Positions 1-10,530 of a DNA stretch of 64,000 bases are shown piece after piece. The first letter of the stretch is position 1. Every line of letters starts with the position of its first letter. The notes under the pieces were generated by a model that had not been told where the DNA came from, did not search any database, and saw only the letters and a list, made by a program, of their open reading frames with translations. Position numbers and translations under genes: made by a program. Source of the stretch: Eurosta solidaginis (lineage: Eukaryota > Arthropoda > Insecta > Diptera > Tephritidae). The DNA is taken from NCBI RefSeq assembly GCF_040869045.1, contig NC_090321.1, positions 32,113,426 through 32,177,425 on the forward strand, in the 5' to 3' direction.

Positions 1-236
1 CGGAAAATGCCAATGGCGCACAAAATTCAAGGCAACCAAAATCAGAACTCACTGTAGCAACATTCTGAATAAAGCTCAGGGTGCATATTCTTTAAGCATA
101 GTGAAGTGGAAAGGGAAAGACATTTTAATGATTAAGTATTTATATGCAGGACATTATAAATGATGAATAAGTCATACGTACATATTTACACGCATATAGC
201 ACATACATACACAACATAAACTTCACATAAACACAA
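1..236. other. Unassigned AT-rich sequence
   Basis: No open frame, repeat terminus or RNA gene is visible. The stretch ends at the A-rich flank of the first family D element. It is probably intergenic or intronic, by inference from the absence of coding signal. Confidence 0.5.
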
Positions 237-1934
237 AACAAGTAAGGAAGGCTAAGTTCGGGTGTAACCGAACATTACATACTCAGCTGAGAGCTTTGGA
301 GACAAAATAAGGGAAAATCACCATTTAGCAAAATAAACATAGGGTAACCCTGGAATGTGTTTGTATGACATGGGTATCAAATGGAAGGTATTAAAGAGTA
401 TTTTAAAAGGGAGTGGGCCGTAGTTCTATAGGTGTACGCCATTTCGGAATGTCGCCATAAAGTTGGACCAGGGGTGACTCCAGAATATTTGTTCGATATG
501 GTATTAATTAGGGTTTTAAAAGGGAGTAGCCCTTAGCTGTATATGCGAAAGCGTTTTCGAGATACCGACCAAAATGTGGACCAGGGTGACACAGAACATC
601 ATCTGTCGGGTACCGCTAATTTATTTATATATTTATATATGTAAAACCACAAACAGTATTCCTGCCATGATTCCAAGGGTTTTTGATTTCGCCCTGCAGA
701 ACTTTTTCATTTTCTTCTATTTAATATGGTAGGTGTCACACCCATTTTACAAAGTTTATTCTAGAGTTATATTTTGCGTCAATAAACCAATCCAATTACC
801 ATGTTTCATCTCTTTTTTCATACTTGGTACAGAATTGTGGCATTTTTTCATTTTTCGTAATTTTCGATATCGAAAAAGTGGGCGTGGTCATAGTCGGATT
901 TCGGCTATTTTTTATACCAAGATAAAGCGAGTTCAGATAAGTACGTGAACTAAGGTTAGTAAAGATATATTGATTTTTGCTCAAGTTATCGTGTTAAAGG
1001 CCGAGCGGAAGGACAAACGGTCGACTGTGTATAAAAACTGGGCGTGGCTTCAACCGATTTCGCCCATTTTCACAGAAAACAGTTATCGTCATAGAGTCTA
1101 TGCACCTACCAAATACAAAAGGATTGTTAAATTTTTGTTCGACTTATGACTTTAAAAGTATTATAGACGAATTAAATGAAAAAGGGCGGAGCCACGCCCA
1201 TTTTGAAATTTTGTTTTATTTTTGTATTTTGTTGCACCATATCATTACTTGAGTTGAATGTCGACATAATTTACTTATATACTGTAAAGATATTAAATTT
1301 CGTGTTAAAATTTTCTTAAACAAATATTTTTTTGAAATGGGCGTGCTCGTTATCCGATTTTGCTAATTTTTATTTAGCACACATATAGTAATAGGAGTAA
1401 CGTGCCGGCCAAATTTCGTCATGATATCTTCAACGACTGCACAATTATAGCTTGCAAAAATTTTAGATTACCTTATTTTAAAAGTAGGCGGTATCACGCC
1501 CATTGTCCAAAATTTTACTAATTTTCTATTTTGCGTCATAAGGTCAACGCACTTACCAAGTTTAATCGCTTTATCCGTCTTTGGTAATGCATTATCGCAC
1601 TTTTTCCGTTTTTCGAAATTTTCGATATCGAAAAAGTGGGCGTGGTTGTACTCCGATTTCGTTCATTTTAAATAGCGATCTGAGATGAGCGCCCAGGAAC
1701 ATACGTACCAAATTTCTTCGAAATACCTCAAAATTTACTCATGTTATCGGGTTTACGGATGGACGAACAGACGGACGGGCGGACGGACGGACATGGCTAA
1801 ATGAATTTCTTTTTTGGCCCATATCATTTTGATATATAGAAGTCTATATCTATCTCGATTAGTTTATGCCGTTACGGATTACCGTTATGCGAACAAAGTT
1901 AATATACTCTGTGAGCTCTGCTCAGCTGATTATA
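237..1934 (-). mobile_element. DINE-1/Helentron-like element, family D copy 1
   Basis: Seen: the left end is the hairpin end (acaagtaagg, then GTTCGG/CCGAAC around gtgtaa), followed by 'actcagctga'. Next come about two diverged units of the 130-bp repeat, several 'gggcgtgg' boxes, two 'tcgatatcga'-type palindromes, and a (GACG)n tract near 1770-1790, the reverse complement of (GTCC)n. The right end is 'gagctctgctcagctga'. The two ends share the subterminal inverted repeat CTCAGCTGAG. Known: DINE-1/mini-me elements of flies have subterminal inverted repeats, a (GTCY)n microsatellite, internal tandem repeats and a 3' hairpin, and lack coding capacity. Inferred: a full-length, non-autonomous copy. 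Short open frames inside it are not genes. Boundaries are good to a few bases. Confidence 0.8.
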
Positions 1935-2636
1935 ATTATTTATTTACTGCAATGAATTGCAGGCTTTTGTTCTATAGCTAAATATAAAAGCATGGTTTAG
2001 GCGCACAAAGCTCAGTGCTTCATATTTTTTTTGTACTACCGACTGTTTTCTTTATTTATTGTAAAAATTTACATGTGCTTCACATATCTACATACATTCA
2101 TACCTGTCGTCGTCACTGCCAACTCAGCGGCTTTGTGTAATGCTAATGTTTGCATTTTAATTACAAATGGAGTTAATTGACTGTATTTCATGTTAAGTTA
2201 ATGAAGAACTTGTTTGAAAGGTTTTTAATTAAGAAGCGGAAAGAGAGATGCGGGAGGTGATGTATTAAAAAACGAACTAATTGAGTATTACGGTTCTATT
2301 TAAAAGTTCACCATTAGCGAGTAAGTGAGGGTTGATTTCCGAAATTTTACGGTCTCGTCAAGAACAGCTCCAGTCAATCAAGTACAAAGAAGAGGCCCCA
2401 AAATTTGATGTATACACAGTATTTCTGTATCGAGGTCGAATACACTTCCACAGAAACGACATGTTGTGTTAGAAGGACGACATATATAGGTTCCAAGAAA
2501 GCGAAGAGTAGTGGGACCTGGCTTACGAATATGCGATGGATGGAGTAGTTGAGTGTGGTCATGGTCGCAGATTACTTTTGATAGGGAATGATTGGTGGTT
2601 GGCAGCAGTTGCTCAAACGATCGAATTAACACCCGA
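1935..2636. other. Unassigned sequence
   Basis: The first half is AT-rich. The second half (about 2330-2630) is less AT-rich and holds an 84-codon open frame on the minus strand (2378-2632) with a CxxC-like pair. No family was recognised. The base composition and the flanking repeat suggest an old repeat fragment, which is inference. Confidence 0.4.
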
Positions 2637-2745
2637 TGATGTTGTTGTTGTTGTAGCAGTGTTACACTAAAATGACAGCCTTTGATCGGGAAATATCCCG
2701 AGTCGCTCCGGTATATAGAACTGGCTGCCTGGGAAGCTGGTCAAC
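2637..2745 (+). repeat. Short interspersed repeat, family H
   Basis: It begins with a (GTT)n tract leading into 'gtagcagtgttacact', followed by 'cgggaaatatcccgagtcgctccggtat'-type sequence containing a small inverted repeat (cgggaaatatcccg). A reverse-oriented relative lies at 19372-19445, where 'ttaccggagcgaatcggga' is visible. The shared block defines the repeat. I recall similar blocks as frequent in tephritid genomes; its class is unknown. Confidence 0.5.
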
Positions 2746-3843
2746 CAGCCGGAAGACGGTCAAGGGTCGTGGTAGAAATGGCTTGTATGGGCTTACCAAG
2801 AGTAAAGCAATAGTTTGCGGTAGCAGCATGGAACGTTAAGACTGCAACTTATGGGCACCGGTATGATAGCGAGCGGTACTAAGCGGGCAGCGAGGTGATG
2901 AAAAGCAGTAGTGTGGCCACGGAGCTCGAACTAGTAGCTGAAGTTAAAGATTTACTTTTCCACAGTGCATTCTACAGGCATAATTGGTGCACCTAGTTTT
3001 GCGGAGTAGTCATAGGAAAGCAAACAGCAAGAACTATAATTACAGCTGACTAAATCGCAGGACTCCTCGTTGCCTTTTGCATGCTGCATAATATATGTCA
3101 ATGAAAAAAGTGGTTGTCTGTAGGTTTTTCTAGACGGACTCGTGGTCTGAGAGGAAATGTACACTACAGGCAAGACATGAGCTCCTAGTGCTGATGCAAC
3201 GGTTCATGGGCGGAGAAAAGCTAAGTAAAAGAAGCCATCTAGTAATAACAAGAGCGTTGTCCTTCCCCAAAATATTGGGCAAATGGGTAACTGAAAAGAC
3301 ATTTTCCCTATTGTCCTTATCTAAGTGAACCGTGATGTAACCACGTCGCTTTTACTTAACTACACCGAAAGTAGAATAAGAGAGGTATGTATCAAAAACA
3401 TCCACTCACACTGGCTAACTTGTGAGCACTGAAGAGCCAGTCTGCAATTTCCACTGAAATAATAACACTTGGACGGATAAAATCAGCATTCTCTCACCAA
3501 AAGAAAGATGTCGCGGAGAAAGTTATACACCTATTGCCAATAAATTTACTTTAGGTTGATCCTGTCTTATCTGAGCTTGCGGCTGATCAATATACTATTT
3601 CTAGCTAGCAAGTTGGGTGATCTCTCAAGAGTTTTTGAATCCAATACAAGAATACTAACTAACTAATAAGTTATGGAATGCCCCAAACCGAGAAAGGTAG
3701 ACCACTGAGTAAACAGGTCATCCGATTTTTCTGAACAACGTGATTTGACACTACGACTTTAGAGAGAGTTACAGCTCTCATTGCAAAAGAACCTTTAGCA
3801 GAGACAGTCTCCTTTAGTTATTCGTACTCTGATTAACGAGTAT
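2746..3843. other. Unassigned sequence
   Basis: Mixed composition, no recognisable protein similarity in the short open frames and no repeat termini. The first about 150 bp may belong to the preceding family H repeat or to an unrecognised retroelement. Confidence 0.4.
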
Positions 3844-3854
3844 TTAGCTGTCAT
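3844..3854. repeat. Target-site duplication of SINE copy 1 (left)
   Basis: 'ttagctgtcat' is repeated perfectly at 4217-4227 on the other side of the SINE. An exact 11-bp duplication is the expected footprint of LINE-mediated retrotransposition and fixes both ends of the insertion. Confidence 0.85.
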
Positions 3855-4216
3855 GAAAAAAATGTAAGGCGCTATAACCTGCGAAGAGGTTTTAGGCCGA
3901 GATTCTCTTCCAATTTGCGTCGTGTTCCTTTTTTGATTTTTCTTACAGATTGGCGGGACAAGACCTACTTGTTTCGTGCCGACTCATGCCGTTCGGTGTG
4001 CCATGCAAAGCAAGATGGTTTTCACTTAGAAGCTTTTCATGACAGAAGTATATCCGGAGTGCTTGCCAAACAATGCCGGGTGGCGACCCCGTTTGCAATA
4101 TTGTCTTCTAGTTGAAAAAACGCTTTTAAAAATGTTTGATGTTGCTTTGCCCGGGGCGTGAACCCAGGATCTTCGGTGTGGTAAGCGGAGCACGCTGCCA
4201 TTACACCACGCCGGCC
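3855..4216 (-). mobile_element. tRNA-derived SINE, copy 1
   Basis: Seen on the minus strand: a tRNA-like head (about 4215-4145) with an A-box-like block (tggtgtaatggcagcgtgc) and a B-box-like block (gggttcacgcc). It is followed by a body shared with the copies at 17025-17392 and 36577-36894 (for example 'cggggtcgcc', 'gtcggca', 'gtaggtc', 'cgacgcaaattgg'), ending in 'gcgccttacattttttt'. It is flanked by perfect 11-bp target-site duplications. Known: tRNA-SINEs are transcribed by RNA polymerase III from internal A and B boxes and are mobilised by LINE machinery. The 66-codon open frame at 3915-4115 lies in the SINE body and is not a gene. The anticodon-arm region is too diverged for me to name the parent tRNA. 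Confidence 0.85.
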
Positions 4217-4227
4217 TTAGCTGTCAT
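4217..4227. repeat. Target-site duplication of SINE copy 1 (right)
   Basis: Perfect copy of the 11-bp 'ttagctgtcat' at 3844-3854. Confidence 0.85.
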
Positions 4228-4575
4228 ATACAAGTAATATTATCAAAATCACAGTTAAATATCACGTCTACCCATAATCAGAATCACATACCGTGTTACA
4301 GCTTTCATCACAAAAGAACATTTAACTCAGTCAGTATGAGCTTTGTGATATTTACTGAGTGACTTTTATAATTGCTATATGATTACGATCGCATTTCAAA
4401 ATCACGCTTAATATTAATCATAGTCACGGGCCAAGTTACTGGTGTCGTCACAGCATCTCTCAACTTGTTATACTACTTTACAAATTCAGTAAGATTTCGG
4501 TAACTTTTCCTGCATTCTGTTTACTGCGTGAGTTTCAATACGACTAAGGAACAGTGAAAGGTCTAGTTAGCTACT
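4228..4575. other. Unassigned AT-rich sequence
   Basis: Contains several 'aatcac' and 'atcac' words reminiscent of the decayed array at 18.2-21.1 kb, but no clear period. No gene seen. Confidence 0.35.
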
Positions 4576-4790
4576 ATGCCATAAGGGTCGCCAGAGCTTT
4601 GGCTGTTAAAGAAACAGGATTTGTCACGGGTAGATGAGGTTGACAATTGGGTTAGAGAAGCTATAGATTGCGCTGGCAACCCTTGAAAAGGTTGCAATAC
4701 AAAACGCCTTGAACAAATTTGGTAATTTAGTCGCTTCTTACCACAGGCATACCTGCCGTGGGTATATTCTTAGTCCCCTAACTTTGTAGT
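4576..4790 (+). repeat. Short interspersed repeat, family S, 3' part
   Basis: Shares the block order 'ggtcgccag', 'gaaacagga', 'gtgaggttgacaattgg'-like, 'gctatatattgcgctgg'-like and 'gggtatattct' with the longer copy at 26136-26510 and a fragment at about 11057-11110. I recall this repeat as abundant in tephritid genomes; its transposition mechanism is unknown to me. No terminal duplications were found for this partial copy. Confidence 0.6.
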
Positions 4791-5747
4791 TTATTGTCCA
4801 CATGAACAAGAAACTGAGAGCTGTTATTTAAGTGCGTTATTTCGATTATTGGTGAAAGGTGTTACCGAAAAATAGGCAGCTGTTGTCACGGTGACACAAA
4901 GAATATTAGCTCCTAGCCAGACTTAATATATGACAATTGAAGTACCTTAGGCATCCTTTGTTCTTATTAGAATGCCAAAATTTCTCATTTCCGAAGCATT
5001 GTATAAGAAGTGCCAATAGGGATTTGCATGTCCGCACGTTATTTTCTTGCCGATTATCAGTAACCTACCAGGTGGCCTTGGACAATCTTTCCTTAGGAAA
5101 ACATATAATACGTTTTTTAAGTGACTTGCAATATGGCATATATAGACTGTACTGATATGAACTGTAGTTTAAGGTGTGATGCTTTATCGCATGATATACG
5201 AGATTCGTGTTTAGGTTCTGATTTGTTGAATGAGAATAGCGCTTATTTGCGTATTCATTTATATGAAGACAGTCCTAAAAATGTTTGTCAAGTTTTTACA
5301 ACAAAATTTGTTTAGTGCTAGGTCAGATAACTGCACACGTAAAATAACAGCTAGAAAAAAAAAACTGGCTCGCTTTATGGGTTAATATGTTGGTTCAGCT
5401 TAAATTGCGATATTTATTAGGTGATTCAGTACTAACACCCCATACAAACATGCCATGAATGAATTATTTGATTATATTGCAGTACAATCAGCATGAGAGT
5501 AACATAAAATTACGCATCGTGAACTTTGAAGGTCGGTCTGTTCCATGTTGCAAAAGGGTTAACAATTTCTAACGCAACATCTTAATTCTACTAAGTATGT
5601 GGGTTTGCTTGTTTGGGTGGGTTAACGATTCATATCAGCAATTCAAGCATAATAAAAGTGAACAAATGTGATTATCAAAATAAAATAAAACCTCAAAAAC
5701 ATATCCTAATATGCATATTTTTTAGTTTATATGCATGACTCTCTCTT
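4791..5747. other. Unassigned sequence
   Basis: Contains short open frames at 4937-5155 and 5121-5315 (72 and 64 codons) without recognisable motifs. They are not convincing genes given AT-rich composition and no splice context. No repeat termini seen. Confidence 0.4.
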
Positions 5748-6651
5748 TTTATACCCAGCTGTACTTGTACACAGGGTATTATAACTTTGATTGGTTAACG
5801 GTTGGTTGTACAGGTATAAACGAATCGAGATAGATATAGACTTGCATATTTCAAAATCATCAGTATCAAAAAAAATTTGATTGAGCCATGTCCGTCCGTC
5901 CGTCTGCCCGTCCGTCTGTCCGTTAACACGATAACTTGAGTAAATGTTGAGATATCTTCACCAAATTTGGTACACGAGCTTACCTGGACCCAGATAAGAC
6001 TAGTATTCAAAAGAAACGAAATCGGATGATAACCACGCCCACTTTTTATATATATAACATTTTGGAAAACACAAAAAACCTCGTGATTTAGTAAATAATA
6101 CACCTAAAATGTTGAAATTTTGCGTGGACTGATATTGAGACTCTCGATATTTAATTTAATATAATTTGAAATAATTGTTTGAAATGGGCGTGGCACCTCC
6201 CACTTGTAATCAAATTAATTTTACAAATATTTTGAATCACAAATCAAAAAGCGTTAAACCTATCGTAACAAAATTCGGCAGAGAGGTTGCTTTTACTATA
6301 GGGAATGCTTTGAAGAAAAACGAAAGGTTAAGGAACACGCCCACTTTTATATAAAAGAGTTTTAAAAAGGTCGCGGACGAACAAAATAAGCTATATCTTT
6401 GCAAAAAGAGCTTTATATCATTTCGCAAGTGGATTTATAACAATAAATAGGAAAAATTTTAAATTTAAAAAAATATGCGTGGCACCGCCCCTTTTATGAC
6501 TAAGCAATTTTCTATGTTACGGGAGACATAACTCGAAGAAAAATTATTTCATAATAGAACCATATGTATATGTATTATTGCGCAGCCATCCAGTGTACAG
6601 CTGGGTATGTATTGTTCTGTTTCACCCGAATTTAGACTTCCTTACTTGTTT
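5748..6651 (+). mobile_element. DINE-1/Helentron-like element, family D copy 2 (variant subfamily)
   Basis: Starts 'ttatacccagctgtacttg' with a self-complementary 'acccagctgtac/gtacacagggt' arrangement, then 'gattggttaacggttggttgtac', a (GTCC/GTCT)n tract at about 5888-5925, and 'cgcccacttt' boxes. The right end is 'ttctgtttcacccgaattt' (decayed hairpin) plus 'cttccttacttgtt'. It lacks the 130-bp tandem block of other copies and is more diverged, so it is an older or separate subfamily. The minus-strand open frame at 5795-6103 is a by-product of the (GTCC)n tract. Confidence 0.75.
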
Positions 6652-8317
6652 TTGTGTAAATTCTTTGATGATGATGATGTGTAGCTTTGTCTCAATTTAA
6701 CCTTTTTTACCTACAGCAGCGAAGACGAAAATAGCAGAGCAAATTTATTATTGTGCCCGCACCCGATTATGATGAAGTCATAATAGCAATAAAAATATTT
6801 AAAAACAAGTAAGGAAGGTTAAGTTCGAACATTACATACTCAGTTGAGAGCTATGCTGACAACATAAGGGAAAATAACCATGTAGGAAAATGAACCGAGG
6901 TAACCCTGGAATGTGTTTGTATGACATGGATATCAAATGAAAGGTATTAAAGAGTACTTTATGAGGGAGTGGGCCATATTTCTATAGGTGGACGCCATTT
7001 AGGGATATCGCCATAAAGGTGGACCAGGGCTGACTCTAGAATTTGTATGTACAATATGGGTATCAAATGAAAGGTGTTAATGAGCATTTTAAAAGGGAGT
7101 GATCCTTAGTTAGTAAGTAAGATCCTTAGTTCCATAAGTGGACGCCTTTTCGAGATATCGCCATAATTGTGGACCAGGGGTGACTCTAGAATGCGTTTGT
7201 ACAATATGGGTATCAAAAGGTGTTAATGAGTATATTAAAAGGGAGTGGGCCTTAGTTCCATGAGTGGTCGCCTTTTCGAGATATCGCCTTAAAGGTGGAC
7301 CAGGGGTGACTCCAGAATATGTGGTGGTAGTTTTATATGTGAAGGCGTTTTCGAGATATCGATCAAAATGTGGACCAGCTGTTGGATGCCGCTAATTTAT
7401 TTATATATGTAACACCAAGAACAGTATTCCTGCCAAGATTTCAAGGATTTTTTAATTCGCCCTGCAGAATTTTTCATTTTCTTCTACTTAATATGGTAGG
7501 CGTCACACCCGATTTACAAAGTTTTTTTCTAAAGTTATATTTTGCGTGAATAAACCATTCCAATTACCATGTTTCATCCTTTTTTTCATATTTGGTATAG
7601 AATTATGGTATTTTTTTCATTTTTCGTAATTTTCGATATCGAAAAAGTGGGCGTGGTCATAGTCGGATTTCGGGCATTTTTTATATCAATACAAAGTGAG
7701 TTCAGATAAATACGAGAACTGAGTTTAGTAAAGATATATCGATTTTTGCTTAGGCTATCGTGTTAACGGACGAGCGGAAGGAGATACGGTAGACTGTGTA
7801 TAAAAACAGGGCGTGGCTTCAACCGATTTCACCCTTTTTCACAGATATATGTTATCGCCCAAGAATCTAAGCCCCTACCAAATTTCACAAGGATTGGTAA
7901 ATTTTTGTTCGACTTATGGCATTAAAAGTGTCCTAGAAAAATTAAAGTAAAAAGGGCGGAGCCACGCCCATTTTGAAATTTTCTTTTATTTTTGTGTTTT
8001 TTGCACCTTATCATTACTGTAGTTGAATGTTGATATAATTTACTTATATACTGTAAAGATATTAAATTTTAAGATCGCTGGTTCGAATCAAGCTCAAGGC
8101 CTAACAATAATTTTTTATCATTATTATTGTTATGATAAATTTTATCAATTGGCACGAACCAGAATAGAAGTGGGATTAATGAAGACAAACAAAAATACCG
8201 CTGTTATGGCTGAATGGTTATAGCAGCGGCGCCTAAACGTTGCCGATGACGGAATTTAGCAGTTCCCGAAATGGAGATATACAACGAGCTTTGGCAGTTG
8301 TCTAAATTTTTTCTTTC

Positions 8318-8327
8318 TCCTATTCTA
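8318..8327. repeat. Target-site duplication of LINE fragment a (left)
   Basis: 'tcctattcta' recurs exactly at 9080-9089, bracketing the LINE. It fixes the LINE's 3' end at 8328 (minus strand). Confidence 0.85.
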
Positions 8328-9079
8328 GGTAGGTAGGTTGAACTGGCCGGTCCATGAGGACCTCACATAGACTGATTGAGTCCGTAGTGTTACCAGAAGT
8401 TTGTTTTAACGACCAAACTGAAAAACCCTATCAAAAACCAGGACCTATGTTATAAAATAACTCCGTCCTCTTGGCAAATACTAGAAGCTTCCTAGGACTT
8501 AAGCCACTTGCTGCTTCTAGATCTGACAGCTGTATCACTCCTAATAGCTGGAGTCTTAGCCTGGCAAGTGCAGGGCACGAGCACAGAACGTGCTCGATCG
8601 TTTCCTCCTCCAACCCGCACTTCCTACACCTGCTATCACTGACCAAGCCTAATTTAAAGGCATGTGACGCCAGAAGGCAGTGTCCAGTCAGAATACCCGT
8701 CATGAGTCTACAGTCCTCTCTTTTTAATGATAGAAGCAACTGTGTTAGTCTAAGGTTGTAAGACCTACACATTATCTTCGCCACTTTACAGCCCCGCGCT
8801 TGAACCCACGCCTTTTCTGCTTGGTCGATCATGTGCACCTCTCGCATTCGCTTAATCTCGCCCAATCTAATTTGGACGTCTACGGAGCAAGCTTCAAGGG
8901 ATGCGCCCTTTTTAGCTAATTCGTCCGCTTTTTCATTCCCATCTATTCCCATATGCCCTGGGACCCAATATAGATGTATGCTTCTCCCTGTCCCGATTCT
9001 CTCCAGAGACTGCTTACACTCTAACACGCATTTAGATGCTGTGCTATGCGAGATTATTGCCTTAATTGCTGCTTGACTG
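8328..9079 (-). pseudogene. 5'-truncated RNase H-bearing non-LTR retrotransposon (LINE fragment a)
   Basis: The C-terminal end of a LINE pol. Open to 8431 (stop) with at least 198 codons, and still open to the truncation point at 9079. The remaining part starts in RNase H just after the third acidic position (QAAIKA), then HLYWVPGHMGIDGNEKADEL with the last catalytic Asp. A linker follows, then a C-terminal zinc knuckle (CRKCGLEEETIEHVLCSCP). The 3' UTR runs to 8328, ending in an (ACCT)n-like tail. Perfect 10-bp target-site duplications flank it. Known: RNase H plus a terminal CCHC-type knuckle occurs in I/LOA/R1-type non-LTR elements; the exact clade is uncertain. The clean frame and duplications indicate a young 'dead on arrival' insertion. 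It cannot retrotranspose, since RT and endonuclease are absent. Confidence 0.85.
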
Positions 9080-9089
9080 TCCTATTCTA
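9080..9089. repeat. Target-site duplication of LINE fragment a (right)
   Basis: Exact copy of 'tcctattcta'. In the homologous LINE fragment b the sequence continues 'gactgtcaatataaaag' at this point, which confirms that the LINE ends here. Confidence 0.85.
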
Positions 9090-9879
9090 ATTTAAACAAA
9101 TTTTTTCAATTAAAAAAAAATTTATCATAACAATAATAATGATAAAAAATTATTGTTAGGCCTTGAGCTTGATTCGAACCCGTGATCTTATAAATCAGTA
9201 GGCCGATATAACAACAAAAATTGATATTATATTTTTTGTTAAAATTTTACTTTAAAAAATTTTTTTTTAAAAGTGGGCGTGGTCGTTCTCCGATTTTGCT
9301 AATTTTTATTAGGCATACATATAGTAATAGGAGTAACGTTCCTACCAAATTTCATCATGATATCTTCAACGACTGCCAAATTACAGCTTGCAGAAATTTA
9401 AAATTACCTTCTTTTAAAAGTAGGCGATGCCACGCCCATTGTCCAAAATTTTACTAATTTTCTATTCTGCGTCATAAGTTCAACACACCTACCAAGTTTC
9501 ATCGCTTTATCCGTCTTTGGTAATGAATTATCGCACTTTTTCTGTTTTGCGAAATTTTCGATATCGAAAAAGTGGGAGTGGTTATAGTCCGATATCGTTC
9601 ATTTTAAATAGCGATCTGAGATGAGTGCCCAGGAACCTTTATACCAAATTTCATCAAGATATCTCAAAATTTATTGAAGTTATCGTGTTAACGGACAGAC
9701 GGACGGACGGACGGACATGGCCCAAGTAAATTTTGTTTCGATCCTGATGATTTTGATATATGGAAGTCCATATCTATTTCGATTCCTTTATACCTGTACA
9801 ACCAACCGTTATCCAATCAAAGTTAATATGCTCTGTTAGCTCTGCTCAACTGAGTATAACAACAAAGCCGCGGTCGCTC

Positions 9880-10530
9880 CGTGCACAGTCCACAAGAAGT
9901 GGGACTCTGCAAATTGCGTCAACTATCGCGGAATCAGCCTTCGCCTAAAAGGTTCTGTCAAGCACCTTGTTCGAAAGATTGAAGGCCATCGTAAACCGGC
10001 CGATTCTACGTTATTAATGCAGCTTCAGACCTGGTTAATCTAGCATTGAATAGATTTTCACTATACGCCTATTGACACACATCACCTCTTCGTCAATATT
10101 TACAGGGCTACGCTAAGTGATGTTGAGCAGCACAATAATCTCAGTCAGAGTTGGGAAGAACTTCACCGAGCCGTTCGAAACTAAACGAGGTTTTACACTG
10201 GGGGACTACCTATCGTAAAATTTCTTTGGTTTGGTGCCGGAGAAAATAATACAAGCTGAAGAACTTAACCGCTATGAACAATATTCCATAAAATCGTGCA
10301 ATTACTGGAGTATGCTGAGGAAATTGATCTCATTTGCCTGAATATCCGCGCCTTAAGTACTGCTTATTCCAAATTAGAAAAGCAACGGAAAAGACAGGAT
10401 TGGCGGTGAATGAAAACAAAACGAAATGCAGTTATCGAGAAAGTGCATCTTCGCCTTGGCAACCACGCCACTGCTGGCAGTCTTATCTTGAAATAATAAA
10501 AAGACCTCGTATATTTGAAAACCAGCAGTA
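9880..10530 (+). pseudogene. Decayed non-LTR reverse transcriptase, N-terminal and palm parts
   Basis: Translation in changing frames gives RT hallmarks: 'NCVNYRGISL' (about 9915-9945), a 'THHLFVN' block (about 10078-10100), 'LEYAEEIDLICLNIR' (about 10305-10350, where an active enzyme has YADD) and 'KTGLAVNENKTK' (about 10395-10430). Several stops and frameshifts lie between, and YADD has become YAEE, so the copy is dead. The C-terminal part of the same kind of protein lies at 11140-11480, and a sister fragment at 40893-41283. It starts directly after the end of family D copy 3, so the left edge is probably the D insertion point. Clade not determined. Confidence 0.7.

Larger units (their letters stand above)
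8071..9222. mobile_element. Palindromic element with tRNA-like boxes, inserted in family D copy 3
   Basis: Seen: about 72-bp inverted repeats at 8071-8142 and 9118-9189 with few mismatches. The flanking 'gatattaaatttt' (8058-8070) and 'gatattatatttt' (9223-9235) look like a 13-bp target-site duplication with one mismatch. Each arm carries 'ggttcgaatc' (8080-8089 on plus, 9171-9180 on minus), which matches the tRNA B-box core. At 8207-8224 'tggctgaatggttatagc' resembles an A-box. Without the nested LINE the element is about 390 bp. Inferred: either a foldback or MITE-like element or a tRNA-related retroposon with an inverted duplication; the long duplication favours the latter. No coding capacity of its own. 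Confidence 0.6.
6804..9859 (-). mobile_element. DINE-1/Helentron-like element, family D copy 3, interrupted
   Basis: The left end 'aaaacaagtaagg' runs into the 'gttcgaac' remnant of the hairpin: the usual gggtgtaacc is missing, so the stem-loop is lost. About three 130-bp units follow (about 6880-7380), then the conserved body. The body is broken at 8070/9223 by a palindromic insertion (8071-9222) that itself holds a LINE. The body resumes ('ttttttgttaaaatt'), passes a (GACG)n tract near 9694-9715 and ends 'ctctgctcaactgagtata'. Alignment by eye to copies 1 and 4 shows uninterrupted 'gatattaaattttttgttaaaa', which places the junction. Confidence 0.8.

Noticed and set aside
8431..9027. 198-codon open frame as a host RNase H-like gene
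   Set aside because: It has the RNase H end plus terminal zinc knuckle of a LINE pol and is bounded by target-site duplications; decayed paralogues occur at 11.9, 26.9, 36.4 and 50 kb.
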